From NCBI GenBank assembly GCA_017510725.1, contig JAFWMD010000025.1:1-47197 (forward strand): DNA of 47,197 bases. The letters are read 5' to 3'. A program made the position numbers and the translations under genes. This stretch comes from Mogibacterium sp. GTDB taxonomy: Bacteria > Bacillota > Clostridia > Peptostreptococcales > Anaerovoracaceae. Below the pieces are notes generated by a model. It was not told the origin of the DNA. It did no database searches and was given only the letters and a program-made list of their open reading frames with translations. Shown here in pieces: positions 18,134 to 25,116 of the stretch (position 1 is the stretch's first letter; each line of letters begins with the position of its first letter).

Positions 18134-19141
18134 TTATCCCCTCTGATACTGTGGAATGTCCACTTTGCAATAGAAGCATCCTTCGCAATATAAAGTGTAC
18201 GGTTCCAGAAACCACTCTGAAGCTGATGCTAACGAAGTCGTGACCGTAAACGCACTATTATTATTAAGTGTATCAGTAAAATACTTTACGGTCCCACTAT
18301 CATCTGTATAGGACAGATAGAAACCTTCGCTCTCATAGCTGTCACTGCCCGTATCGCATGCATCAGCAAGTTCACTGAGTGACTGTATCATTTCCGGATT
18401 TACCTCAGCAGGTTCCGGTCCCTGAACGATCACATATACTGAGAAACTGTCTGCCGTAAATGTGACTTTTCCCTTTTCCACGGAAGCTTTACAGACGAAT
18501 TCAGGTTCAGCCTGTGATCCGTCGTTGTTTTCCGGAATGTGATATACATCTACTTTGGTTCCGTTTTCTATTTCTGCAAGACTTTCATCGCCTATGCTGA
18601 CTTTGATTTCTGTCTCAGGCTCCCATTCATCTGCCTTGCTGTCATTACCATCAGAGAAAATAGTGATATCGTAAGCAGTTATAGTCTGATGTCCATCTAC
18701 ACCGGCCTCTGCAGGTTCAGCAGTCACAGCTGCGTCTTCAGGCATTTTTCCCGTAAGTACTACGGACGCAGTGTCATCATTTACATCAGCTTCTATAGTC
18801 TGCCTGACGATTTGCTTTTCACCAGCTGACTCAGCAGCAGCGCTTTCAGAAGCTGCAGTCTCATCCGTATCTGAAGCAGTATCCGCTTTTTCTTCTGTAT
18901 CTGAAGCGGTATCCACCTTCTCTTCTGCCTCTGAAGGAGTATCCACCTTCTCTTCCTCATCTGCAGGAAGATCCATGTTCTCTGCAGCTTCTGCAGCAAC
19001 ACTGTCCGTATTCTCCCCGGCATTTTCTGCAAGCACAGAAAATGCCGATCCTGTCATCAGCATCGTCAAAGCAAGTATCAACACTGTCAGTCTGCGGATA
19101 ATCTTCATTTTTATTCTCAATTTATATTTCCTTTTACTCAT
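18134..19141 (-). CDS. wall-anchored adhesin, N-terminal part (frameshifted fragment)
   Basis: N-terminal fragment (335 residues) of the adhesin. It begins with a signal peptide: basic start MSKRKYKLRIKMKIIRR, hydrophobic LTVLILALTMLMTG, cleavage likely after VLA near residue 38. A Glu/Asp/Ser/Ala-rich stretch follows with three 10-residue repeats, then a beta-rich domain with DITIFSDGND, EWEPETEIKVSIGDE and FTADSFSVYVIVQG, typical of the first domain of clostridial Cna_B proteins. The last roughly 30 residues are out of frame: the sensible continuation is in the frame of the downstream fragment, reached by a +1 shift somewhere between 18228 and 18134. GGGAG precedes the ATG. Either a real inactivating indel, a phase-variation event or a sequence error. 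Confidence 0.75.
   Translation of the reverse strand: MSKRKYKLRIKMKIIRRLTVLILALTMLMTGSAFSVLAENAGENTDSVAAEAAENMDLPADEEEKVDTPSEAEEKVDTASDTEEKADTASDTDETAASESAAAESAGEKQIVRQTIEADVNDDTASVVLTGKMPEDAAVTAEPAEAGVDGHQTITAYDITIFSDGNDSKADEWEPETEIKVSIGDESLAEIENGTKVDVYHIPENNDGSQAEPEFVCKASVEKGKVTFTADSFSVYVIVQGPEPAEVNPEMIQSLSELADACDTGSDSYESEGFYLSYTDDSGTVKYFTDTLNNNSAFTVTTSLASASEWFLEPYTLYCEGCFYCKVDIPQYQRG
18867..18956 (-). repeat. three tandem 30-bp repeats in the adhesin N-terminus
   Basis: Three consecutive 30-base units (18867, 18897, 18927) differing at a few positions. They encode an acidic decapeptide of the form EEKxDTxSxx. Copy number could change by slippage without breaking the frame. Confidence 0.85.
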
Positions 19142-19259
19142 CTTACAGGCTCCCGTCCTCTTTCAGAGCCTTGCAGAAATCAGTTCAAACTTTTTTAATT
19201 ATACCACATAGAAACGCAGATAATTGGCTGTTTTAGACATACTCCTGAAAGAATCCGGC

Positions 19260-19297
19260 AAAAAAAAAGCACTGTACCCTTTGGTATCAGTGCTTTT
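19260..19297 (-). terminator. terminator of tRNA-Val
   Basis: Stem AAAAGCACTG/CAGTGCTTTT with an inner TACC/GGTA stem and a long T tract on the minus strand, starting four bases after the tRNA CCA end. Confidence 0.93.
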
Positions 19298-19300
19298 ACC

Positions 19301-19376
19301 TGGTGGCCCATATTGGACTTGAACCAATGACCTACAGGTTGTCACCCTGTCGCTCTCCCAACTGAGCTAATGGACC
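19301..19376 (-). tRNA. tRNA-Val (anticodon GAC)
   Basis: Complete 76-base cloverleaf on the minus strand with encoded CCA. The acceptor stem GGTCCAT pairs with ATGGGCC (one G-T pair), the D arm is GCTC...GAGC, the anticodon stem ACAGG/CCTGT encloses loop GTGACAA (anticodon GAC), and the T arm is ATTGG-TTCAAGT-CCAAT. It has its own promoter and terminator, so it is a single-gene transcription unit. Confidence 0.95.
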
Positions 19377-19388
19377 GCTACGACAAGG

Positions 19389-19417
19389 ATTGTAGCACAT
19401 CCGTTTTGCCGTTGCAA
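19389..19417 (-). promoter_or_regulatory. promoter of tRNA-Val
   Basis: -35 TTGCAA (19417-19412), 17-base spacer, -10 TACAAT (19394-19389) on the minus strand, 12 bases before the mature tRNA 5' end. Confidence 0.88.
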
Positions 19418-19449
19418 GTGTCATCTGAGGATATCTTCAAATGCTTCTA

Positions 19450-20220
19450 TCAATTCTTTCTGTCTGCTCCTGCGCAGAAGTAAGGTACTGCCACAAGAAG
19501 GATACCGCCTATCATGTTTCCCAGCGTGACAGTCAGGAGGTTATAGCAATACCCTCCCATGGTGATCGCCTCATTGCCGCCGTTGTTAAAGAGCGAAAGC
19601 GTCAGCAGTGTCATGTTTGCGACACTGTGCTCAAAGCCTGTTGCAAAGAATGCCAGCAGGCACCAGAAAATCATGATTAGTTTGCCGGATTCTGTCTTGC
19701 ACCTGAAACCGCTCCAGACGGCAAGACATACAAGCATATTGCAGAGAATGCCTCTTGCGAGCAGCGGTATGAAACCCGCACTCATCTTAGCCGCAGCAGC
19801 GCCTGTCATGGCACCAAGTGTGGCATCGCTGTAAAGACCGGTTGCATTGAACAGCACTGCAAGCAGCACGCCGCCGGCAAGATTGCCAAGCCAGCATACC
19901 AACCAGAGTTTGATTGACTCTCCGGCAGTGACTGTTTTTTTGAATATTCCGGCAGCCATGACAAGATTGTTGCCTGTAAAAAGCTCTGCTCCGGCGATTA
20001 CCACCAGAGACAGGGCGACTCCGAAGCAGCATCCCATCACAAGTTTAGTATATGGAGCCCCTTGCAGTGCCCCGCTCAATGTAAACACCAGAAGTACGCC
20101 AAAGCCTATATACATTCCGGCAAGTACTGAAAGCACAAAGTACCCGGCCGGATTGTTTTTTAGGAGGAGACTTTTGGCTGCAGCGCCGTTTGCTACTGCA
20201 GTGAATTCTTCCCTGAACAT
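19450..20220 (-). CDS. formate/nitrite transporter (FNT) family channel
   Basis: Pentameric small-anion channel of the FNT family, 256 residues, six hydrophobic helices. Family motifs: AELFTGNN, and GFEHSVANM carrying the central pore histidine. Members carry formate, nitrite, hydrosulfide or lactate; in a fermentative anaerobe formate is the likeliest, but hydrosulfide (FNT3) is also possible and the sequence alone does not decide. AAAGGGG precedes the ATG, and a TATAAT box in the 53-base gap after the RNase H gene suggests its own promoter. Confidence 0.92.
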   Translation of the reverse strand: MFREEFTAVANGAAAKSLLLKNNPAGYFVLSVLAGMYIGFGVLLVFTLSGALQGAPYTKLVMGCCFGVALSLVVIAGAELFTGNNLVMAAGIFKKTVTAGESIKLWLVCWLGNLAGGVLLAVLFNATGLYSDATLGAMTGAAAAKMSAGFIPLLARGILCNMLVCLAVWSGFRCKTESGKLIMIFWCLLAFFATGFEHSVANMTLLTLSLFNNGGNEAITMGGYCYNLLTVTLGNMIGGILLVAVPYFCAGADRKN

Positions 20221-20273
20221 TTTCTGACCCCTTTCTGTTAGCTATTATACTCTTCTCTTTCAGATGTAATCTT

Positions 20274-21629
20274 TTATATACCAAGGGCTTTTTTTGCAAG
20301 CTTGTCCGCAAGTTCATTGTACTTGTTGCCTGCATGAGCCTTGACTTTCACGAATTGTATATTGATTCTCCTTCTGGCCTCCGCTACATAGTCACGGTAA
20401 CCCTGAGTAAGCAGGTTGTTGGCTTTCCAGCGTCTGTCAGCCCAGGCTCCTATCCCCTCATAGTCATGATAGATCTCTACTGCCTTCACACCATTTGCAA
20501 TGCAGTGATCGATCGCGAGCTTTGCGCCCATGATCTCTCCCGCAACGTTTCTCTGCTGAGCCGCATCTTCATCATCAAAAGCAGCATTAAGCTCTGTCGT
20601 CTCACTTTCACCGTTCCTGTCTGTTTCGACTATGACGACACCGCAGGAGAACCTCCCGCTCGCATTGTCGTAGCTTCCGTCAACATAAGCGCGCACTCCT
20701 TCAGAAAACTTCTCTGCTGCAGCCTCTGCCCCGTCTGTCAGGCCAAGATAAGCCATCGCTTCCGCCGGATCTGCGAAACTCTTGTATTCAGCACCTGCGA
20801 ATCCATCAACCTGTGCCTTGCAGTCATCCCAGTTCATGAAAAGACCTGTCGTTCTGCCTTTTCTCACAGCATATACCTTCTTCGCCATTTCCGCGGTCTC
20901 CTTAATGCCTTCTTCTGCCCTGACTGGTTTATGCCCTGTCTCAGGGTTCTCATCAAACTTTTTGAGGAACGTCTTCCTGTGTATAGGGGTCTTACCCAGA
21001 GTTCTGAGCCCCTCGTAGTGCCTGGCAGTTCCGTAGCCCTTATTGCCGGCAAAGTCATATCCCGGATAGACTCTGTCCATCTCTGTCATGAATGAGTCCC
21101 TGGCAACCTTGGCAACTATTGAAGCTGCTGCTATGCAGAGGCATTTCTCATCGCCTTTAATAATTGACTCAGTCGGCATCCCTGCATCCAGTTTCACTGC
21201 ATCGATCAGGAGCATGTCCTGCGCGTGTGCCTCACCCCCAACGGAAAGCAGACCGCGTTCATCAAGCATGCTCCTTACTGCTGCGATCGCCCTCTTCATT
21301 GCGGTCTTAGTGGCCTCAAGAATGTTCAGCTCATCTATCTCATTGTTGTCTGCAATGCCTATGCCCCATGCAACTGCTCTGTCCTTTATTATTTCTGAAA
21401 GCTCCTCACGTTTTTTTGCTGAAAGCTTTTTTGAATCGTTAATGCCGGGAACGTCAAAATCCTCAGGCAGAATAACGCAGGCAGCGTATACCGGCCCGGC
21501 AAGAGGTCCTCTTCCGACCTCATCGATCCCGGCGATATACCTGTAGCCCGCAGCCCTGAGCTCATCCTCATGAGCCTTCATCTCAGCCAGTTTAGCTATG
21601 TCTCTTTCCAGTCTTTCCTGTTTAGTCAT
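20274..21629 (-). CDS. rnhB: fused ribonuclease HII - viroplasmin-like - ribonuclease HI protein
   Basis: One 451-residue frame with two complete RNase H enzymes. Residues 28-230 are RNase HII: AGIDEVGRGPLAGPVY (Asp36, Glu37), INDSKKLS, LLIDAVKLD (Asp143), with no visible loss of active-site residues. Residues about 251-296 match the RNase H1-associated viroplasmin-like RNA/DNA hybrid-binding domain (KKVYAVRKGRTTGLFMNWDDC). Residues about 311-451 are RNase HI: AYVDGSYDNASG (Asp317), EIMGAKLAI (Glu365), HDYEGIGAW (Asp389) and NELADKLAKKA (Asp442). It should remove both single ribonucleotides and R-loop hybrids. No clear Shine-Dalgarno precedes the ATG. Downstream of rbgA. Confidence 0.93.
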   Translation of the reverse strand: MTKQERLERDIAKLAEMKAHEDELRAAGYRYIAGIDEVGRGPLAGPVYAACVILPEDFDVPGINDSKKLSAKKREELSEIIKDRAVAWGIGIADNNEIDELNILEATKTAMKRAIAAVRSMLDERGLLSVGGEAHAQDMLLIDAVKLDAGMPTESIIKGDEKCLCIAAASIVAKVARDSFMTEMDRVYPGYDFAGNKGYGTARHYEGLRTLGKTPIHRKTFLKKFDENPETGHKPVRAEEGIKETAEMAKKVYAVRKGRTTGLFMNWDDCKAQVDGFAGAEYKSFADPAEAMAYLGLTDGAEAAAEKFSEGVRAYVDGSYDNASGRFSCGVVIVETDRNGESETTELNAAFDDEDAAQQRNVAGEIMGAKLAIDHCIANGVKAVEIYHDYEGIGAWADRRWKANNLLTQGYRDYVAEARRRINIQFVKVKAHAGNKYNELADKLAKKALGI

Positions 21630-21638
21630 TTCTATTAT

Positions 21639-21698
21639 GTAAAGTTATCTTTACGTCTTAAGTATATAAAGCATTCTTTACCGTAAAGCTTACTTTAC
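21639..21698. repeat. three short palindromes between rbgA and the RNase H fusion
   Basis: Three copies of a 16-base palindrome of the form GTAAAG-N4-CTTTAC at 21639-21654, 21666-21681 (one end ATAAAG) and 21683-21698; the last overlaps the rbgA stop. Each can form a small hairpin in RNA or a dyad protein site in DNA. Confidence 0.8.
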
Positions 21699-22535
21699 CT
21701 TTTCTAATGTGATTCTGCCGATTTTTCCGCCTCTGAACTCATCGAGCACTGTGCGCCCGGTCCTCTCGTAGTCTATCCTTTTGCCCGACATTAAAAAGCC
21801 GCGTTTTATGGCGATATTGTCCATGTTTTCTATGGTCTCTTCCGAGATCTCATCGAGCTTATATCGTTCTTTCAGCAGATTCGGATAATTCTCTCCCAGA
21901 ACTCTTATGAGTTCGAAACCGAGATCCTGCACGCCCAGGATGTCATCCTTGATGCTTCCGCAGAACGCAAGATTCAGTCCTACATTCGGGTCCTCAAACT
22001 TAGGCCATAGTATGCCCGGCGTATCTAAAAGCTGCATGCCGTTTGAAAGTGTCAGCCACTGCTTGCCCTTAGTAACTCCTGGCTTGTCCCCTGTCTGAGC
22101 AGATCTCTTGCCGGTAAGGCGGTTGATAAGCGAGGATTTGCCTACATTAGGCACTCCTACGATCATGATGCGAAGAGGCCTCTTTATGGACCTTTCCTCA
22201 TTTCTCTTCTGCTGCTCAGCTTCAAGAGCCTTAAGGAGCTTCTTAATGTTTTCTCCGGACTGCAGGTTGAGTGCCATCACGCGTCTCACGCCCTTTCCTC
22301 CCGAGAACTTTTCAGCCCAGGCTTCAGTCTCTGCATCATCTGCCAGATCGGCCTTTCCGAGCACGATTATGCGTGGCTTTCCGGAAATCAGTTCGTCGAT
22401 GATCGGGTTTCTGCTGGACACGGGAATACGGCTGTCGACTATCTCTATAACGAGGTCCACAGCCTTCAGGTTTTCCTGTATTAATTCACGGGTCTTCTTC
22501 ATGTGACCCGGATACCAGTTAATATTGTCTATCAT
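21690..22535 (-). CDS. ylqF: ribosome biogenesis GTPase RbgA (YlqF)
   Basis: Circularly permuted GTPase for late assembly of the 50S subunit, 281 residues. It starts INWYPGHMKKTRELI as the family does; the G motifs appear in permuted order: G4 LGKADL, then G1 VGVPNVGKSSLINRL and G3 DTPGILWP, followed by the C-terminal RNA-binding domain. It lies downstream of rplS, separated by a terminator. There is no visible Shine-Dalgarno. A TATAAT box ends eight bases before the ATG, so the message may be leaderless or nearly so. Confidence 0.95.
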   Translation of the reverse strand: MIDNINWYPGHMKKTRELIQENLKAVDLVIEIVDSRIPVSSRNPIIDELISGKPRIIVLGKADLADDAETEAWAEKFSGGKGVRRVMALNLQSGENIKKLLKALEAEQQKRNEERSIKRPLRIMIVGVPNVGKSSLINRLTGKRSAQTGDKPGVTKGKQWLTLSNGMQLLDTPGILWPKFEDPNVGLNLAFCGSIKDDILGVQDLGFELIRVLGENYPNLLKERYKLDEISEETIENMDNIAIKRGFLMSGKRIDYERTGRTVLDEFRGGKIGRITLEKVK

Positions 22536-22560
22536 GTTTTTTATTATACATTATTCAGTG

Positions 22561-22602
22561 AAAAGAAAAATGCATACCCTTGACAAGGTCTCAGGTATGC
22601 AT
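22561..22602 (-). terminator. terminator of rplS
   Basis: Perfect 9-bp stem ATGCATACC/GGTATGCAT (22570-22602) with a 15-base loop, followed on the minus strand by TTTTCTTTTC. Confidence 0.9.
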
Positions 22603-22610
22603 GGTGATCA

Positions 22611-22952
22611 CTATTCAGCGCTTCTGATTCTGGCTGCTTTACCGGTTCTCTGACGCATGTAGTTGAGCTTAGCTCTTCTGACTCTGCCTCTTCTGACTAC
22701 CTCGATCTTCTCGATCTTTGGCGAGTGCAGCGGGAATGTCTTCTCAACGCCGATTCCGTTTGACAGCTTTCTTACTGTGAATGTCTCGTTAACGCCGCCG
22801 TGCTGTCTCTTGAGTACATAGCCTTCGAAAACCTGGATTCTTTCTCTCTGACCCTCGATGATCTTTACGTGTACTCTGAGTGTGTCGCCGACCTTGAACT
22901 CAGGAATGTCGTCCTTTTTGTAATCCATTGTGATCTGATCTAAAATGTTCAC
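22611..22952 (-). CDS. rplS: 50S ribosomal protein L19
   Basis: Ribosomal protein L19 of the large subunit, 113 residues, at the 30S-50S interface. Motifs: [48 protein letters not shown] and [14 protein letters not shown]. Single-gene transcript with its own promoter, a roughly 100-base structured leader and its own terminator. Confidence 0.98.
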   Translation of the reverse strand: MNILDQITMDYKKDDIPEFKVGDTLRVHVKIIEGQRERIQVFEGYVLKRQHGGVNETFTVRKLSNGIGVEKTFPLHSPKIEKIEVVRRGRVRRAKLNYMRQRTGKAARIRSAE

Positions 22953-23055
22953 GTTATTCTCTCCTTCCTCTCAAGACGTTCTTGGAGCTACCGACCTTAT
23001 GCCGTCTCCAGAGGACCGCCCGTAATAACTAGTGGCTGCCGGCAAGCCGACAGCC
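22953..23055 (-). promoter_or_regulatory. structured 5' leader of rplS (candidate L19 autoregulatory leader)
   Basis: About 100 untranslated bases between the promoter and the rplS start. The RNA would begin with a strong 10-bp hairpin (23034-23055, GGCTGTCGGC/GCCGGCAGCC). A second part offers competing pairings: TGGAG with CTCCA, or GAGACG with CGTCTT close to the GGAAGGAG ribosome binding site. This resembles ribosomal-protein leaders that bind their own product. I cannot match it to a known L19 leader class by eye. Confidence 0.5.
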
Positions 23056-23060
23056 ATAAT

Positions 23061-23089
23061 AGAATACTATAAGGAAGCTGGTATTGCAA
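23061..23089 (-). promoter_or_regulatory. promoter of rplS
   Basis: -35 TTGCAA (23089-23084), 17-base spacer, -10 TATTCT (23066-23061), starting 17 bases after the xerD-like stop codon. Confidence 0.8.
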
Positions 23090-23105
23090 GCACTTTTTTC
23101 TTTTT

Positions 23106-23984
23106 TTATGCTCTTGGATGACAGCTTCTGAATACCTCTCTTACGCGGATGTCGATCACTGACAGATAAGCGATGCCAACCGACATGTCTTCGAAGCCCA
23201 TAAGTTCCTGCAGCGTCCTGAGATCGCCGCCATTCTGCAGAATGTGTACAGCAAAACTGTCACGGAGTATCTGAGGTGTCATGCGAGACTCGATGCCGAG
23301 CACCTGGCCGTAGTCTTTAAGGATCTTCCAGATACCCTGCCTTGTCAGCGGTTCACCTCTGAAGTTCACGAAAACGAAATCGTCGTCGCCATGTGCCTTA
23401 CCTCTGATTGCATCATATGATTTGTCCAGATAATTCTTCATTGCAGCCGAAGCATAGCTCCCAAGCGGGACAATCCTGCTTTCGTCATTTACATCCCTTA
23501 GCGTAACGAAATTCATCCGCAGATTTATGTCGCTGAATCTCAGCCTGACAACCTCTGTTACCCTTGCACCTGTGCCATACATGAACTCGAGAAGAGCCTT
23601 ATCGCGAAGGCCTTTAGTGTCATCGTCAGGCAGATCCATAAGTTTTGCAGCCTCTTCTATTGTCAGATAATCTATCTGGCGCTTATCGGTCTTGATGGCC
23701 TTGATCCTGTTGAAAGGATTCTCTTTGATGATCCCTTTTGTAATGAGATACTCATAATACACCCTGAGTGCTGATACCTTCCGGTTTATGGTCGGCTTGG
23801 ACTTGTTCTCGTTGCTGAGCTGGAGTACATAGGATATGGCATCGTTGTCAGTGCATTTCTCGAGACTGTCTGTACCGCGCCCCGCAAGGAACTTTTCGAA
23901 TGCTTTCAGATCTCTCTCATAGGCTATGAGAGTATTAGCAGCCTTACGTTTTTCGTTTTTCATATAATCAATGAATTCACGCAT
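23106..23984 (-). CDS. XerD-like tyrosine recombinase with altered active site
   Basis: Tyrosine recombinase of the XerC/D family, 292 residues, the usual length. N-terminal SAM-like core-binding domain (FIDYMKNEKRKAANTLIAYERD) and a C-terminal catalytic domain that aligns with E. coli XerD to its last residues (HPRA). Of the six active-site positions, Arg141 (GTGARVTE), Arg241 (LRD) and Tyr273 (AYLS) are kept. The beta-hairpin lysine position is Val165, the His of HxxR is Gln238 and the His/Trp is Phe264. It may be a divergent or inactive Xer. It is 11 bases after the Nudix gene with AGGAGGG before its ATG. No phage or integron genes surround it. Confidence 0.85.
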   Translation of the reverse strand: MREFIDYMKNEKRKAANTLIAYERDLKAFEKFLAGRGTDSLEKCTDNDAISYVLQLSNENKSKPTINRKVSALRVYYEYLITKGIIKENPFNRIKAIKTDKRQIDYLTIEEAAKLMDLPDDDTKGLRDKALLEFMYGTGARVTEVVRLRFSDINLRMNFVTLRDVNDESRIVPLGSYASAAMKNYLDKSYDAIRGKAHGDDDFVFVNFRGEPLTRQGIWKILKDYGQVLGIESRMTPQILRDSFAVHILQNGGDLRTLQELMGFEDMSVGIAYLSVIDIRVREVFRSCHPRA

Positions 23985-23995
23985 CTCTGTCCCTC

Positions 23996-24532
23996 CTATA
24001 GCTCTCCGGCCTGTCTGGCAAAGAGCAGTCCTATTATCGTCTTTGCGTCCTTTATCTCGTTTCTCATGATCATGTCGATGAGCTCATCAGGGTAAAACTC
24101 GTAAATCTCAATGCATTCACTGTCATCCCAATGCTTCTCGCCCAACGTAAGATCCCTGCATATGTATATATGCAGTGTCTCTGCCGAATACCCGCATGTG
24201 GGGTAGAACGTAAGCAGTTTTTTTACTGAACCTGCGGTATAGCCCGTCTCTTCCTGCAGCTCCCTCACTGCAGTAACTTCTGGTATTTCACCCGGATCCG
24301 CCTTCCCAGCCGGGAGTTCAAACAACGCTTTCTCAAAAGCCTTTCTGTACTGGCGCTCCATAACAACTTTACCTTCACCGGTTATTGCCACCAGAATCGA
24401 GCCCCCGCTGTGCTCTACAATATCCCTTGCGGACACGCCGCCATTTACTGTTTCAACCATGTGTTTACGGATCCTGAAAACCGGTCCTTCATACACTATC
24501 TCGCTGCTTATCGTCTTTTCTTCGAATATCAT
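23996..24532 (-). CDS. Nudix hydrolase, ADP-ribose pyrophosphatase type
   Basis: Nudix family enzyme, 178 residues, cleaving nucleoside diphosphates linked to another moiety; the length and context fit ADP-ribose pyrophosphatase (NudF-like). The Nudix box is complete: GKADPGE, seven residues, RELQEETGY, preceded by LP in FELPAG. The family residues around KVVMERQYRKAFEKALFELPAG also fit NudF. It starts at an ATG after AAAGGTG and is upstream of the xerD-like gene, a pairing common in Clostridia as I recall it. Confidence 0.9.
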   Translation of the reverse strand: MIFEEKTISSEIVYEGPVFRIRKHMVETVNGGVSARDIVEHSGGSILVAITGEGKVVMERQYRKAFEKALFELPAGKADPGEIPEVTAVRELQEETGYTAGSVKKLLTFYPTCGYSAETLHIYICRDLTLGEKHWDDSECIEIYEFYPDELIDMIMRNEIKDAKTIIGLLFARQAGEL

Positions 24533-24587
24533 GGCACACCTTTACAATAATCTTATTATCTATTAAGGTTATTTTAGCACCATAATG

Positions 24588-24950
24588 TCATATCAGAAAC
24601 AGATTTTTTGCCAATTCCCAAATAAATACCTGCCTCCATTTTCGCCATGTATTTTCATGAGCCATGTCACTGTATGGGACATTGTAGCTGATGCAATCCA
24701 GGGTGCTCTGCCTGTATTCTGCAGGGATCCTTATCAGAGCCCTTCTTATGCAGCTGAGTCTCCATTTTGCTTTATCCAGCACTTCAGCGTCTCTTATAAC
24801 TTCCTCATCATCCATGAAGAAAACGAGCTCATCGTCTCCCGCAGTATAATTGCTGACTGCCTCCAGCTTTCTCAGTCTGTCAAGATCCTTGATCAGCCAG
24901 ATACATTGGTAATAAACTGCCTTAGGCACACTGTACTGATTTTTTCTCAT
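24588..24950 (-). CDS. hypothetical protein with sigma-region-4-like C-terminus
   Basis: Protein of 120 residues with no clear family. The start is ATG 24950 behind GAGGAGG; a longer frame to 24980 lacks this. The N-terminal half (VPKAVYYQCIWLIKDLDRLRK) is helical. The C-terminal half (IPAEYRQSTLDCISYNVPY, AHENTWRKWRQVFIWELAK) resembles the helix-turn-helix end of sigma-70-like or phage late-gene regulators (RinA/ArpU type). I recall small proteins of this kind near IS21-type transposases in gut Clostridia, but no transposase is here. The gene stands alone, with dyad and direct repeats upstream. Function unknown; possibly DNA binding. Confidence 0.6.
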   Translation of the reverse strand: MRKNQYSVPKAVYYQCIWLIKDLDRLRKLEAVSNYTAGDDELVFFMDDEEVIRDAEVLDKAKWRLSCIRRALIRIPAEYRQSTLDCISYNVPYSDMAHENTWRKWRQVFIWELAKNLFLI

Positions 24951-24971
24951 ATATTGCCTCCTCTTTATAAA

Positions 24972-25056
24972 TGTCTGCACATATTTTATTGATATGTGCC
25001 GGACAATTTATGAAGGTTCTGTGAGGAGGTCATTTAGTGTCGGAATGGGGTCATTT
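24972..25056. repeat. inverted repeat and paired direct repeats upstream of the orphan gene
   Basis: 24972-25005 is an imperfect inverted repeat: TGTC and GCACATAT arms matched by ATATGTGC and GACA around a seven-base loop. Further upstream GGTCATTT occurs twice (25028 and 25049), 21 bases apart, two turns of the helix, on the plus strand. This could be an operator region or a remnant of a transposon end. Confidence 0.55.
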
Positions 25057-25084
25057 TTTGCAGGATTTCGTGTTTTTCGGAAAT

Positions 25085-25107
25085 AAAAAAGGACGCCGGA
25101 GGCGTCC
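25085..25107 (-). terminator. terminator at the end of the tig-clpP-clpX-lon operon
   Basis: Stem GGACGCC/GGCGTCC with a three-base loop followed by TTTTTTATTT on the minus strand, ten bases after the PHP gene stop. Confidence 0.93.
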
Positions 25108-25116
25108 TGCTGATTC

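Noticed and set aside
18134-18228. Programmed ribosomal frameshift in the adhesin
   Set aside because: I see no slippery heptamer or homopolymer, no stimulatory pseudoknot and no precedent in the family; an indel or sequence error is simpler.
18867-18956. CRISPR-like direct repeats
   Set aside because: Units are contiguous with no spacers, lie in frame in an acidic surface-protein segment, and there are no cas genes.
19301-19376. tRNA-Asp reading from GTC
   Set aside because: GTC appears only on the plus strand; the cloverleaf folds on the minus strand, where the loop reads GTGACAA and the anticodon is GAC (Val).
23106-25107. Prophage or integrated element based on the tyrosine recombinase
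   Set aside because: Flanks are housekeeping genes (nudF-like, rplS), there are no phage genes or attachment-site duplications, and the protein is Xer-like to its last residues.
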